Positions 27,354 to 35,428 of a stretch of DNA of 64,000 bases are shown here, piece by piece; position 1 is the first letter of the stretch; every line of letters begins with the position of its first letter. A program made the translations under genes and the position numbers. Origin of the DNA: Porticoccaceae bacterium (lineage in GTDB: Bacteria > Pseudomonadota > Gammaproteobacteria > Pseudomonadales > Porticoccaceae); assembly GCA_029250825.1 (NCBI GenBank), contig JAQXEN010000024.1, forward strand, positions 44,302-108,301. The letters run 5' to 3'. Under the pieces are notes generated by a model. It made no database searches, had not been told where the DNA came from, and saw only the letters and a program-made list of their open reading frames with translations.

Positions 27354-29426
27354 ATGGTTAAGACGAAAAACAATACACCACTCTCCGCCACGGACTTTAC
27401 GCCACTGGAAGTAAAACCGGTTATCCGTCGCCGCGGCCCCTCGCCAGCAATGTTATTCACCACCGGATTTACTCTTGTGGCGATTGCCATAATGATATTT
27501 TTATTTGCCGCTCGAGCCATTATTTTTCGTCTGGACCCGGCCAATGCCGAAGTGGATCTCGGCAGTTTTGCCTTTCATATCGGCGACAATTATCTACTGC
27601 TTAAAGGCGAACACCCATTGACGGCCGAAGCGCCCGGCTACTACCCGCTGCGCAGAACCATCGAAGTGAGTGGCGAGGCTACCCAAGAGATTGATGTGTC
27701 ACTGCAGCCCTTGCCGGGGAACCTGTTAGTGCGTTCGAACCTCGATGATATCCAAATCTCAATTGATGATCAGGATGCTGGCACAGTGCCAGGCACCATC
27801 AGTGAAATTAACCGCGGCGCCCACAAACTGGAATTCTCTAAGTACCGCTATTTCACCCTTGAGCAAGAAGTAGAAATTGAAGGGCTGGGCAAAACTCAGG
27901 CTATGGATATCGCCCTGCAGCCGGCCTGGGGGCAGATGGCATTTGGCACCCTCCCCGAGGGTGCTGAATTATTTATCGATCAGCGCCTTGTGGGCCAGAC
28001 GCCTCTGAGTGCCGAGGTGCTCGAGACCGGCAGCCAGCTGACCCTAAAGGCTCCCGGGTATAAAACTCTGAGCAAACAGGTCAGCGTAAAAGCTGGCAGC
28101 AGAGCCGACCACCCCCTGATAGAGATGATCGTCGCCGACGGTACTCTGGCAATTAGCAGCTCACCCTTGGGGGCCAGTATCACCATCGACAAACAGTTTA
28201 AAGGCACTACCCCTCTGGAGGTGGCCATAGCCCCCTTTGAGAAACACCAGATTGAATTATTTCTCGAGGGCTATCTAAATGCCCAGCAAACGATCAGCGT
28301 CAAACCGGAACAACAGATTCAGGTAAGCCTAAATCTCATTCCCAATATTGGCACAGTGCGACTCAATATCAGTCCTCCAGACGCGGTGATTTTAGTGGAT
28401 GGCAAACGCCGCGGCAGTGGCAGCCAGACTCTCTCCCTAAATGCCAAGCCCCACAGTATTAGCGTTGAAAAGAGGGGCTATGAGACCAAATCCATGACCG
28501 TCACCCCGAGACCCGGCCATCAGCAGGCGCTGAGCGTCAACTTACTGACTCTTCAGCAGGCCTACTGGGCTTCGCGACCCCCGATGATCAAGACGCCCGT
28601 GGGTGGCAAGCTAAAACTCTTTCAACCCAATGAGCAGTTTATGCTCGGTGCACCGCGGCGCCAGCCCGGCAGGCGCGCCAATGAAGCGGAGCGTTCCGTG
28701 CGCCTAGAGCGGCCTTTCTATCTGGCCATCCATGAGACCACCAACAGCCAATTTAAACGCTGGAAGGATCAGCACAGTTCCGCCGCGGTCAAGGGTCAAA
28801 CCCTCGATATGGCGGGTCAACCGGTGGCCAAAGTGAGCTGGGAGGACGCCGCACTGTTCTGCAACTGGTTGAGCCGCAAGGAGGGACTGCCAGCCTTTTA
28901 TATTGTCGAAGATGCCCGCATCACCGGTGCCAACTGGGATGCTCATGGCTATCGTCTGCCCACCGAAGCAGAGTGGGCCTGGGCCGCAAGAATAGACCGG
29001 CAATCCACCAGCCATATATTCCCCTGGGCCAACGAGCTCTACCCGCCAATCCAGCTGAGTGGCAATTATGCCGACCAGAGTGCCCGTGATTTTCTCAGTT
29101 TCACTCTGCCCAACTACAACGATCAATATCCGGTATCCGCGGTGGTTGGCAGTTTCGCCGCCAACAGCAAAGGGCTTCAGGATATGAGCGGCAATGTCGC
29201 CGAGTGGGTAAATGATTACTTTGATATACGCCCCAACCGCAGTGAACCCGAATTGGATCCTCGGGGGCCTGAGCAGGGTAATAAACATGTGATTCGCGGT
29301 GCTAGCTGGGCTCTGGCCTCGCGCACCGAACTGCGCCTTAGCTACCGGGATTCTGGCACTGATGGGCGGATTGATTTAGGCTTTAGAATAGCGCGCTATG
29401 TGGATAAACCCGGCGGCGCGCTTTAG
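27354..29426 (+). CDS. PEGA-repeat protein with C-terminal FGE/SUMF1-like domain lacking catalytic cysteines
   Basis: A 690-aa inner-membrane protein: short cytoplasmic N-terminus with RRR, a transmembrane helix at about residues 32-56, then four to five PEGA-like repeats (for example LPEGAELFIDQRLVGQTPLS; SSPLGASITIDKQFKGTTPL) up to about residue 405. The C-terminal part is a formylglycine-generating-enzyme fold (RLPTEAEWAWAAR; DMSGNVAEWVNDYF; VIRGASWALASRTELRLSYR; LGFRIAR). True FGEs have two active-site cysteines in the segment after RGGS; here that stretch has none, so it is probably a binding domain and not an oxidase. It precedes the channel genes and may be their sensory or docking part. 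Confidence 0.88.
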   Translation: MVKTKNNTPLSATDFTPLEVKPVIRRRGPSPAMLFTTGFTLVAIAIMIFLFAARAIIFRLDPANAEVDLGSFAFHIGDNYLLLKGEHPLTAEAPGYYPLRRTIEVSGEATQEIDVSLQPLPGNLLVRSNLDDIQISIDDQDAGTVPGTISEINRGAHKLEFSKYRYFTLEQEVEIEGLGKTQAMDIALQPAWGQMAFGTLPEGAELFIDQRLVGQTPLSAEVLETGSQLTLKAPGYKTLSKQVSVKAGSRADHPLIEMIVADGTLAISSSPLGASITIDKQFKGTTPLEVAIAPFEKHQIELFLEGYLNAQQTISVKPEQQIQVSLNLIPNIGTVRLNISPPDAVILVDGKRRGSGSQTLSLNAKPHSISVEKRGYETKSMTVTPRPGHQQALSVNLLTLQQAYWASRPPMIKTPVGGKLKLFQPNEQFMLGAPRRQPGRRANEAERSVRLERPFYLAIHETTNSQFKRWKDQHSSAAVKGQTLDMAGQPVAKVSWEDAALFCNWLSRKEGLPAFYIVEDARITGANWDAHGYRLPTEAEWAWAARIDRQSTSHIFPWANELYPPIQLSGNYADQSARDFLSFTLPNYNDQYPVSAVVGSFAANSKGLQDMSGNVAEWVNDYFDIRPNRSEPELDPRGPEQGNKHVIRGASWALASRTELRLSYRDSGTDGRIDLGFRIARYVDKPGGAL

Positions 29427-29520
29427 CCTGCGGCCTGTAGCCGCGAAATAAAGGTGGATCCTCTCATAGACGTATCACCGAGTGAGCAAAAACGATGGTA
29501 GATCAAACAAGAGTCATTCT

Positions 29521-29790
29521 ATGAATAAGATTGTCGGTTTTTTATGCACTGCCGGAGTTGCTGCCACTATGCTTGGCTCTTCAGTGCTCTGGTCACAGGA
29601 TAATACTGAGCAATTGGAATCTGAGACTCAACAAGCTCCTGCACCAGAGGCCCCTAAACCAAAGCCGATGCAAGAAGAGTTACAGGAGAACCAACCATCC
29701 ACAGAGACAAAACAGCAACCCGCCGGAGATTTTAAACCCAGCGAGGAGATCTCTGAAGATTTCCCAGTACCGCTACCATCGGATATTTAG
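29521..29790 (+). CDS. Small exported acidic protein, unknown function
   Basis: An 89-aa protein with a signal peptide (GFLCTAGVAATMLGSSVLWS), then a Pro/Glu/Gln-rich, probably disordered body, ending in the short motif EEISEDFPVPLPSDI. I chose ATG 29521, which starts the signal peptide properly, over the GTG at 29482. It lies between the PEGA-FGE gene and the channel gene and may be an accessory of the complex. Family not recognised. Confidence 0.6.
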   Translation: MNKIVGFLCTAGVAATMLGSSVLWSQDNTEQLESETQQAPAPEAPKPKPMQEELQENQPSTETKQQPAGDFKPSEEISEDFPVPLPSDI

Positions 29791-29807
29791 ATCCAACTGA
29801 TCATCAA

Positions 29808-29826
29808 GCAGCCCTTAGAAGGCTGC
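29808..29826 (+). other. Intercistronic hairpin before the channel gene
   Basis: Stem GCAGCC (29808-29813) with GGCTGC (29821-29826) and a 7-nt loop, just upstream of the AGGAG of the TolQ-like gene. No T run follows, so it is more likely a stability or processing element than a terminator. Confidence 0.35.
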
Positions 29827-29843
29827 AATAACAGGAGTCATTA

Positions 29844-30638
29844 ATGAAAAGCCATACCAATGAAATGTTTTTTCAACTAGTTGCCCTGCTAATGGCAATC
29901 ATTGTCGTGCACGCGATTTTTGTCACAGTGGTGCGGCCAAATGCCGAGAGCACTATTCGTCAACATGCTGAGATGGCCGCCGCAGGGGAAGATTACGAGG
30001 TGCCGCGATCATTTTTTATTATCATCAAAGATCTTGAGCAGGAGTCCTGTTTTATTCTGATGATTTGGGCGCTGGCGATTATGGGCTACAAAACCCGCGA
30101 TGCCATGCGTGAGCAAAAAATGTTCTCAAGTGGGCTGATTAGTATTGGTGAAGGCTCGAGGGTGCTGCCGGAGGACGCCAGTCAACTAGCTCGACCCCTG
30201 CAGTCACTGGCAGACAGTCAGCGCTCTCTATTGCTCCCCCGCGCCCTGCAAACCGCGCTGACACGTTTTCAGGTCACCGACAGCGTGCAGTCCGCCACCG
30301 ACGCAGTCAATGTCGTCTGCAACAATGAAAACGATCGCTTGGATTCAGAGCTGTCGATGGTTCGCTATATCACCTGGGCAATACCATCAATCGGCTTTAT
30401 CGGCACGGTGCGCGGCATCGGTGCTGCACTGGGTCAGGCCCACGAAGCCATGCAAGGCAACATTGCCGGCGTCACTAGCAGCCTCGGTGTGGCCTTTAAC
30501 TCAACTTTTATCGCTCTGCTAATCAGCATGGTGGTGATGTTTTTTATGCATCAATTGCAGCTTATTCAAGAGCGGCTGGTGCTCGACTCTCACGCCTACT
30601 GTGAGAATAATTTGCTGCGTTTTCTCAAGGCCAAATAA
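29844..30638 (+). CDS. MotA/TolQ/ExbB-family proton-channel protein
   Basis: A 264-aa inner-membrane channel subunit. Hydrophobic segments lie at about residues 9-30, 67-82, 174-196 and 213-236. The last two hold the family signature: SIGFIGTVRGIGAALGQA, equivalent to the conserved IGLxGTVxGI helix of TolQ/ExbB, and SLGVAFNSTFIALLISMVVM. Such proteins form pentamers that let ions through around a TolR/ExbD/MotB dimer and convert ion flow into work. The likely partners are the two VWA proteins encoded downstream, since no classical ExbD/TolR gene is present. AGGAG lies 6 bp before the ATG; the Hsp70-like gene begins 3 bp after the stop. Confidence 0.85.
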   Translation: MKSHTNEMFFQLVALLMAIIVVHAIFVTVVRPNAESTIRQHAEMAAAGEDYEVPRSFFIIIKDLEQESCFILMIWALAIMGYKTRDAMREQKMFSSGLISIGEGSRVLPEDASQLARPLQSLADSQRSLLLPRALQTALTRFQVTDSVQSATDAVNVVCNNENDRLDSELSMVRYITWAIPSIGFIGTVRGIGAALGQAHEAMQGNIAGVTSSLGVAFNSTFIALLISMVVMFFMHQLQLIQERLVLDSHAYCENNLLRFLKAK

Positions 30639-30641
30639 ACT

Positions 30642-31949
30642 ATGTCCTTAGCTGTTCTCGAACTAAACGATCAAGATCTGCTGATTAAAAATCAAGCTGG
30701 AGAGGTGTTTTCTGAGCCCGGATTTGCCCTGCACACTGGCGAGGGCATTATCACCGGCATAGAGGCCCGCAGACAGGCCTGGCTGCAACCGCAAAATGTC
30801 TATCGTCAGTACTGGCGCAATCTCAACCAGACCGAATTATCCGGCGATCTGCCCTGGGCCCGTCACCATGCCGACATTGCCTTTGCGCAACTGAAAACGC
30901 TCTTCAGCAGTGCCGGCTCCCCAGACCAAGTAGTGGTCAGCGTTGCCGCCTGTTTCGATGACGAACAGCTGTCACTGATACTGGGGCTGCTCGGTGCCAT
31001 TCCAGTAGAAGTGGTTGGTTTTGTCGACAGCAGCCTCGCTGACTGCATCTATGTGGGCACTCTGGTTCAGGGTTCCAGCGACAAGAAAAAGACCACATTG
31101 CATATAGATCTGCACCTCTTCCAGTCGGTGATCAGTCAAATTACCTACTACAACAACGCTGTAGAAGTGACGGCACAGCAAGTGCTGCCGGAACTGGGTG
31201 CAATGGATATCTACTCGCTGTTGGCGAAACATATTCGCGAAAAGTTGGTGAAGAATTTTCGTTTTGACCCTATGGATGTCTGCCTCGGTGAACAGGCTAT
31301 TTACGACCAGCTACCAGACTGGATAAACCGCTTTGAATCACAGTCGGAATACGGCATGGTGATTTCCTCGCCAAGGGGCGATCTGCCGGTAATGCTGTAT
31401 AAATCAGAAGTGATTGAACTGCTCGCCGGCAAGCTCAACAAACTCACATCCTTACTGCGACAGCATGCTGACGATGATGTGAGCTTCTCGAAAAATGCAC
31501 GCATGATCTCGATACTAACCGACGAGTTCCACTCCAGCCGGCAATTCAAAGCTACCCAAGGAGTCGATAACTGCTTTAAATTTGCCTATGGGTTGCACGG
31601 CAAAACCGACAACCTGCACCGCATCACCTCAATTGAAGAGCTGCCCAAAAAATCAGATCAAGCAGCATTGGAGATCAGACCTCAGGGCACAGCAACTCAC
31701 CTGCTCTACGAGGGACAGGCCTGGCCACTGACCACAGTCCTCAGTGTCACCATCGCCGATGGCCGTGTGCAGGTATTGGAAAAGCACGACGACAACGCCA
31801 CCGTGGTGCTGGCCCTCGACGGCGAAAATATCAAAGCATTGCACAGCAGTGCCCAGGCCACGTTGGAGCTACCCCATATAGCCCTCTGCGGAATGGAGCT
31901 GTTTATCAATGCCTATCGCTTTGAATTAATCGAGGTTTGCAATGGCTAA
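30642..31949 (+). CDS. Degenerate Hsp70/actin-fold (ASKHA) protein
   Basis: A 435-aa cytoplasmic protein without signal peptide or membrane segment. The N-terminal half follows the Hsp70 nucleotide-binding fold: a beta-strand opening (LAVLELNDQDLLIKNQAG), the stretch ITGIEARRQAWLQPQNVYRQ, then VVVSVAACFDDEQLSLILGL (residues 97-116), which matches the V-x-V-P-x-x-F-x-D-x-Q segment of DnaK, and a region replacing the IxEPTAA motif. The phosphate-binding glycine loops are not recognisable (the second strand reads TLHIDLHLFQSVI), so ATP hydrolysis may be lost. Wedged between channel and VWA genes, overlapping the latter by 8 bp, it is probably a cytoplasmic component of the same complex. Confidence 0.6.
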   Translation: MSLAVLELNDQDLLIKNQAGEVFSEPGFALHTGEGIITGIEARRQAWLQPQNVYRQYWRNLNQTELSGDLPWARHHADIAFAQLKTLFSSAGSPDQVVVSVAACFDDEQLSLILGLLGAIPVEVVGFVDSSLADCIYVGTLVQGSSDKKKTTLHIDLHLFQSVISQITYYNNAVEVTAQQVLPELGAMDIYSLLAKHIREKLVKNFRFDPMDVCLGEQAIYDQLPDWINRFESQSEYGMVISSPRGDLPVMLYKSEVIELLAGKLNKLTSLLRQHADDDVSFSKNARMISILTDEFHSSRQFKATQGVDNCFKFAYGLHGKTDNLHRITSIEELPKKSDQAALEIRPQGTATHLLYEGQAWPLTTVLSVTIADGRVQVLEKHDDNATVVLALDGENIKALHSSAQATLELPHIALCGMELFINAYRFELIEVCNG

Positions 31950-33000
31950 AAAACGCCGCAATATAGCCTTTAGCCTGTCCTTTTTGGACATCATGGCCTG
32001 CGGCTTTGGTGCGGTGACCCTGCTATTTCTTATTTTGCGCCACAATGCCACCGAGATCGTCACCCCGGATCCACGACTCGCCTCCGAAGTCGAAATGTTA
32101 CAGGAGGATATTCGCCAAGCCGAAGAATCTAAAACCGAGCTGCTCAATAGCCTCGAGCAACTGCAGCGAGAATTGCTCAAAGCTCAGGGAGCATCTGATC
32201 GAGTACTCACGGATCTCGAGGAGATCGAGCGCAGCATTCAATCGGACCCCAAAGACAATATCGCCAAACTGCGTCGCCAAGTAGAACAGCTCGAAGAACA
32301 AACCGCAGAGATGGAGGAGTTGGACTTTGGCGACAAAGTGCGCGAGTTTCTCGGGGATGGCAACCGGCAGTATCTGACGGGGCTAAAGCTCGGTGGTGAG
32401 CGGGTGATTATTCTGGTGGATGGCTCCGCAAGCATGCTCGCAGACACCGTGGTCAACGCCCTGCGACGGAGAAATATGAGTGACGAAGACAAAAAACAAT
32501 CGCCAAAATGGCAGTGGACACTGCGTACCGTGGAGTGGCTCTTGGCACAGCTGCCACCCAGCAGCCGCTTTCAGTTGTATATCTTTAATACCGAGACCCA
32601 GCCAGCGCTGTTGGGTACTGAAGGCGAGTGGCTGGATGCCGCCGACTCTCTAGTACTGGAACAGGTGGTGGAAGGCATTCACCAATACTCTCCGGGCAAC
32701 GGCACCAGTCTGATCAACGCCATCAACTCGATCAATGATTTCGAAGACCTGCCGGACAATATGTTTATCCTCACCGATGGCCTGCCCACTCAGGGGCAAG
32801 CGCCACCGAAAAAATATATGGTCAGCGGTCAACAGCGGCGAAGCTTTTTTGCCAAAGCACTGGCCGATCTGCCCGGTGGCATGCCAGTAAATACTATTCT
32901 CTTTCCAATGGAGGGGGATCCCGAGGCGGCGGCCCTGTTCTGGCAACTTGGCGTCAACAGTCAGGGGGCCTTTATCGCTCCCTCGAGGGATTGGCCATGA
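31942..33000 (+). CDS. TolR/MotB-like membrane VWA protein 1
   Basis: A 352-aa protein with basic residues 2-6, one transmembrane helix (about 13-33) containing Asp16 in SFLDIMACGFGA, a long coiled coil (about residues 46-128) and a VWA domain with intact MIDAS: DGSAS (Asp160, Ser162, Ser164), Thr in SPGNGTSLINAI, and Asp in FILTDGLP. A single N-terminal helix with a buried Asp is the layout of TolR, ExbD and MotB, which bind a TolQ/MotA channel through that residue; here a metal-binding VWA domain replaces the usual periplasmic domain. The start overlaps the Hsp70-like gene, and its stop overlaps the start of VWA protein 2 (ATGA). Confidence 0.82.
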   Translation: MAKKRRNIAFSLSFLDIMACGFGAVTLLFLILRHNATEIVTPDPRLASEVEMLQEDIRQAEESKTELLNSLEQLQRELLKAQGASDRVLTDLEEIERSIQSDPKDNIAKLRRQVEQLEEQTAEMEELDFGDKVREFLGDGNRQYLTGLKLGGERVIILVDGSASMLADTVVNALRRRNMSDEDKKQSPKWQWTLRTVEWLLAQLPPSSRFQLYIFNTETQPALLGTEGEWLDAADSLVLEQVVEGIHQYSPGNGTSLINAINSINDFEDLPDNMFILTDGLPTQGQAPPKKYMVSGQQRRSFFAKALADLPGGMPVNTILFPMEGDPEAAALFWQLGVNSQGAFIAPSRDWP

Positions 33001-33986
33001 AACGCCAGCGCCGGGAACTCCAGGAAGCCAGCATTTCGTTTCTCGACGTGATTAGCTGTGGCTTTGGTGCCATTGTGCTTTTGCTGGTTATCGCCCGAGT
33101 CGGGGATCCCGGGGCGCTTGAGGACGCAGAAGAAGCGCTACGTGGCACCGTTAAAGAATTCCAACAGCAGCTGTTTGATGTGCGCGGTGAATCCGTGGTG
33201 CTCAACGATCAGCTTAAGTCGCGAAAAGAGCAGCTCTCGGAACTCACTGAACGAGTTGCACGGCTCAAGGCCAAACTGGCCAGTGTCGATAAACAGGCCC
33301 TGACTATCTCACTGTCTCAGGCGCGGGAGACCGAGCAGTTACAACTGGTAATGCAGATTCTTACCGAAGAGATGGAGCGTCTAGTAGGCCCAGAGTTTAA
33401 ACAGCAGAACAATCTAATCGGTGGAATTCCCGTGGACAGCGATTATATTATTTTTGTTATCGACACCTCCGGCAGCATGCAGGTTGCAGCCTGGGAAAAG
33501 GTCAAAAAAGAGATGATTAATATTCTCGATATCTATCCCGATGTCAAAGGCATTCAGGTGCTTAATGATATGGGTCAGTATATGTTCTCAGCCTATCGCG
33601 AGCGCTGGATTCCCGATAGCCCGAAGATGCGCGAAGAGATTATTACCACCCTCGGCAACTGGGCGCCATTCAGTAATTCCAGCCCGGTGGAGGGAATTAA
33701 CGCTGCTATTCAAACCTTTTATAAGCGTGACCGTAAAATCAGTATCTACACTTTAGGTGATGACTTTCAGGGCCGCACCATTAGAAATGTGGTCAGAGCC
33801 GTGGATAAACTCAACCGCGCCCATCTCGGGGCTGACCGATTAGTGCGTATTCATGCCATTGGCTTTCCTGTGCACTTTGGACGCGGGGGCGCACCCAGTG
33901 CATCGGCGATAAAGTTTGCCGCACTGATGCGCGAACTAAGTTACAACAATGGGGGAACCTTTATTGGCTTAAATAGCCTTAATTAG
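32997..33986 (+). CDS. TolR/MotB-like membrane VWA protein 2
   Basis: A 329-aa paralogue-like partner of the preceding gene. It has a basic start (MKRQRR), a transmembrane helix with Asp17 in SFLDVISCGFGA, a coiled coil (about residues 40-125) and a VWA domain with MIDAS DTSGS (Asp156, Ser158, Ser160). The later MIDAS positions are less canonical (NSSPVEGINAA, TLGDDF). The shared N-terminal motif suggests the two proteins form a heterodimer inside one channel pentamer. ATG 32997 overlaps the upstream stop and has GAGGGA upstream; an in-frame TTG at 32991 is less likely. Confidence 0.82.
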   Translation: MKRQRRELQEASISFLDVISCGFGAIVLLLVIARVGDPGALEDAEEALRGTVKEFQQQLFDVRGESVVLNDQLKSRKEQLSELTERVARLKAKLASVDKQALTISLSQARETEQLQLVMQILTEEMERLVGPEFKQQNNLIGGIPVDSDYIIFVIDTSGSMQVAAWEKVKKEMINILDIYPDVKGIQVLNDMGQYMFSAYRERWIPDSPKMREEIITTLGNWAPFSNSSPVEGINAAIQTFYKRDRKISIYTLGDDFQGRTIRNVVRAVDKLNRAHLGADRLVRIHAIGFPVHFGRGGAPSASAIKFAALMRELSYNNGGTFIGLNSLN

Positions 33987-34029
33987 AAGGCTGAGACCAT
34001 TGAGGGCGAAAGAATAAAGAGAGACAAAT

Positions 34030-34644
34030 ATGCTAACAACTAAAATAAAACTTTTCTCGATGCTACTAGCAGTGGTTGTTATCAGCGGCTGCAGTTCCTC
34101 GGCGCAGGTGCAGATTGACTCGCCATTCCCCACAGTGGTATCAAAACCCAAAGCGGTGAAAGCCGCGATTGTCTTCAGTGATGACTTTAAAGCCTATGTA
34201 GCAGCTCCCAATAGCAGAACCAGTATCGATCTTGGCAGTGCCCAGACCGAGCTGCTTAGCAATGCCTTTAAGGGACTGTTTCGGGACGTAGAGTTTGTCT
34301 CTGCAGCAACAGATGTGACCCTCGAAAATGCACTGGTGATCACGCCATCGGTTCAGGAAGTTCAGGTATCGACCCCCTCAGACACCTATCTGAATGTCTA
34401 TGAAGTATGGATTAAATACAATCTCGATATACAGACCGCCAGCGGCGATCAGGTAGACAGTTGGTTTATGCCAGCCTACGGAAAAACACCGGACTCGTTT
34501 ATGCTCTCCAAGTCCAATGCCATTGAAGAGGCAGCGGTAATCGCCCTCCGCGATGCCGGTGCCAAGCTGATGCTCGACTTCTATCGCATACCCAGCGTCT
34601 ACAACTGGTTAGTTAGAGAACAGCTACTCGATGAGGAGCAGTAA
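34030..34644 (+). CDS. Lipoprotein of unknown function (envelope locus)
   Basis: A 204-aa predicted lipoprotein: signal peptide with lipobox ISGC (Cys21), then an alpha/beta protein with a segment KAAIVFSDDFKAYVAAPN and the phrase LNVYEVWIKYNLDIQTASGD. It has no transmembrane segment after the signal. I do not recognise the family, although the size and layout resemble LPS- or transporter-associated outer-membrane lipoproteins. It lies 43 bp after VWA protein 2 and is followed 2 bp later by another lipoprotein gene. Confidence 0.72.
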   Translation: MLTTKIKLFSMLLAVVVISGCSSSAQVQIDSPFPTVVSKPKAVKAAIVFSDDFKAYVAAPNSRTSIDLGSAQTELLSNAFKGLFRDVEFVSAATDVTLENALVITPSVQEVQVSTPSDTYLNVYEVWIKYNLDIQTASGDQVDSWFMPAYGKTPDSFMLSKSNAIEEAAVIALRDAGAKLMLDFYRIPSVYNWLVREQLLDEEQ

Positions 34645-34646
34645 CA

Positions 34647-35306
34647 GTGAATAAATTATTAGCACTCTGTTTCACCACCCTGCTCGCCGGCTGTGGCGCA
34701 ACCACCACTATCGACGAGTACCGCCCCAACAACCAGATCATGGACATTGATAGCGAACAGTCAGTGGTTATTCTCGGTCGCCGAGATGCCGGACACTACG
34801 ATACAGATCGCGAATTTATTGACTGTGTTGCCAAAAAAATTAAAGGAGCAGATATCGACATATTTCCCGAGCAGCAATTTGTCGATGCCATTTATCCCTG
34901 GTTTGAACCGCGCACCGCACCCAAGGGACTCAAGCGTTTAACCCGACTAATGCAGGACCCGGCCATCAAACAGCAGATCGATCGCAACGGCATCCGCTAT
35001 CTGGTGTGGCTCGATGGCTCCACCGAGACCCATGACAAAGGAGGTTCGATTAGCTGTGCCATCGGACCCGGTGGTGGCGGATGTTTTGGTTTTGCTCAGT
35101 GGGAGAAGAGTTCGATCTATGAAGCCATTGTCTGGGATCTGAGCAATCTCACTGAGAAGGGCCGATTGCGGGTGGACTCCACCGGCACCTCCTATTTGCT
35201 TGGTGTAGTTGCCCCCATACCGCTGCTCACCCCGGTAAAAAATGATGCCTGTGCCAGTCTTGGCACCCAGCTAAAACAATTTTTCACATTGGGTGAGACG
35301 CAATAA
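34647..35306 (+). CDS. Second lipoprotein of unknown function (envelope locus)
   Basis: A 219-aa predicted lipoprotein. The GTG start at 34647 is backed by GAGGAG upstream. Lipobox LAGC gives Cys16. The body has SVVILGRRDAGHYD near the start and a Gly/Cys patch (CAIGPGGGGCFGFAQW) in the middle; two further cysteines (SISC, GGGC) could form a disulfide. Family not recognised. It probably works with the preceding lipoprotein, since the two genes are 2 bp apart. Confidence 0.7.
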   Translation: MNKLLALCFTTLLAGCGATTTIDEYRPNNQIMDIDSEQSVVILGRRDAGHYDTDREFIDCVAKKIKGADIDIFPEQQFVDAIYPWFEPRTAPKGLKRLTRLMQDPAIKQQIDRNGIRYLVWLDGSTETHDKGGSISCAIGPGGGGCFGFAQWEKSSIYEAIVWDLSNLTEKGRLRVDSTGTSYLLGVVAPIPLLTPVKNDACASLGTQLKQFFTLGETQ

Positions 35307-35314
35307 GGTTCTTG

Positions 35315-35412
35315 AGAGCTCAAGATTAAGAGCTCAAGATTAAGAGCTCAAGGTCAAGAGCTAAGAATTAAGAACTGAGAATCAAACATCAAAAGATAAG
35401 AGCCGAGAGCGC
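35315..35412. repeat. Decaying 14-bp tandem repeat
   Basis: About seven copies of a 14-bp unit (AGAGCTCAAGATTA) start at 35315, 35329, 35343, 35357, 35371, 35385 and 35399. The first two are identical and later ones increasingly degenerate. The array begins 8 bp after the lipoprotein stop and fills the gap before the M48 gene. Confidence 0.85.
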
Positions 35413-35428
35413 AAAGGATAAGATTAGG

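Noticed and set aside
27227..27544. Minus-strand ORF of 105 codons
   Set aside because: Overlaps the start of the PEGA-FGE gene and has a poor composition; its hydrophobic segment mirrors the transmembrane coding region.
29844..33986. Zorya-type defence system
   Set aside because: Zorya pairs a MotA-like ZorA with an OmpA-type ZorB plus helicase or nuclease genes. Here there is no OmpA domain, helicase or nuclease, and VWA domains are present instead.
29844..33986. Flagellar stator or Tol-Pal/ExbBD locus
   Set aside because: No OmpA/peptidoglycan domain, TolA, TolB, Pal or short ExbD-type partner; the TolR-like proteins carry VWA domains.
35315..35412. Iteron-type origin or plasmid maintenance site
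   Set aside because: The 14-bp copies decay steadily, there is no replication gene and the surroundings are an operon gap.
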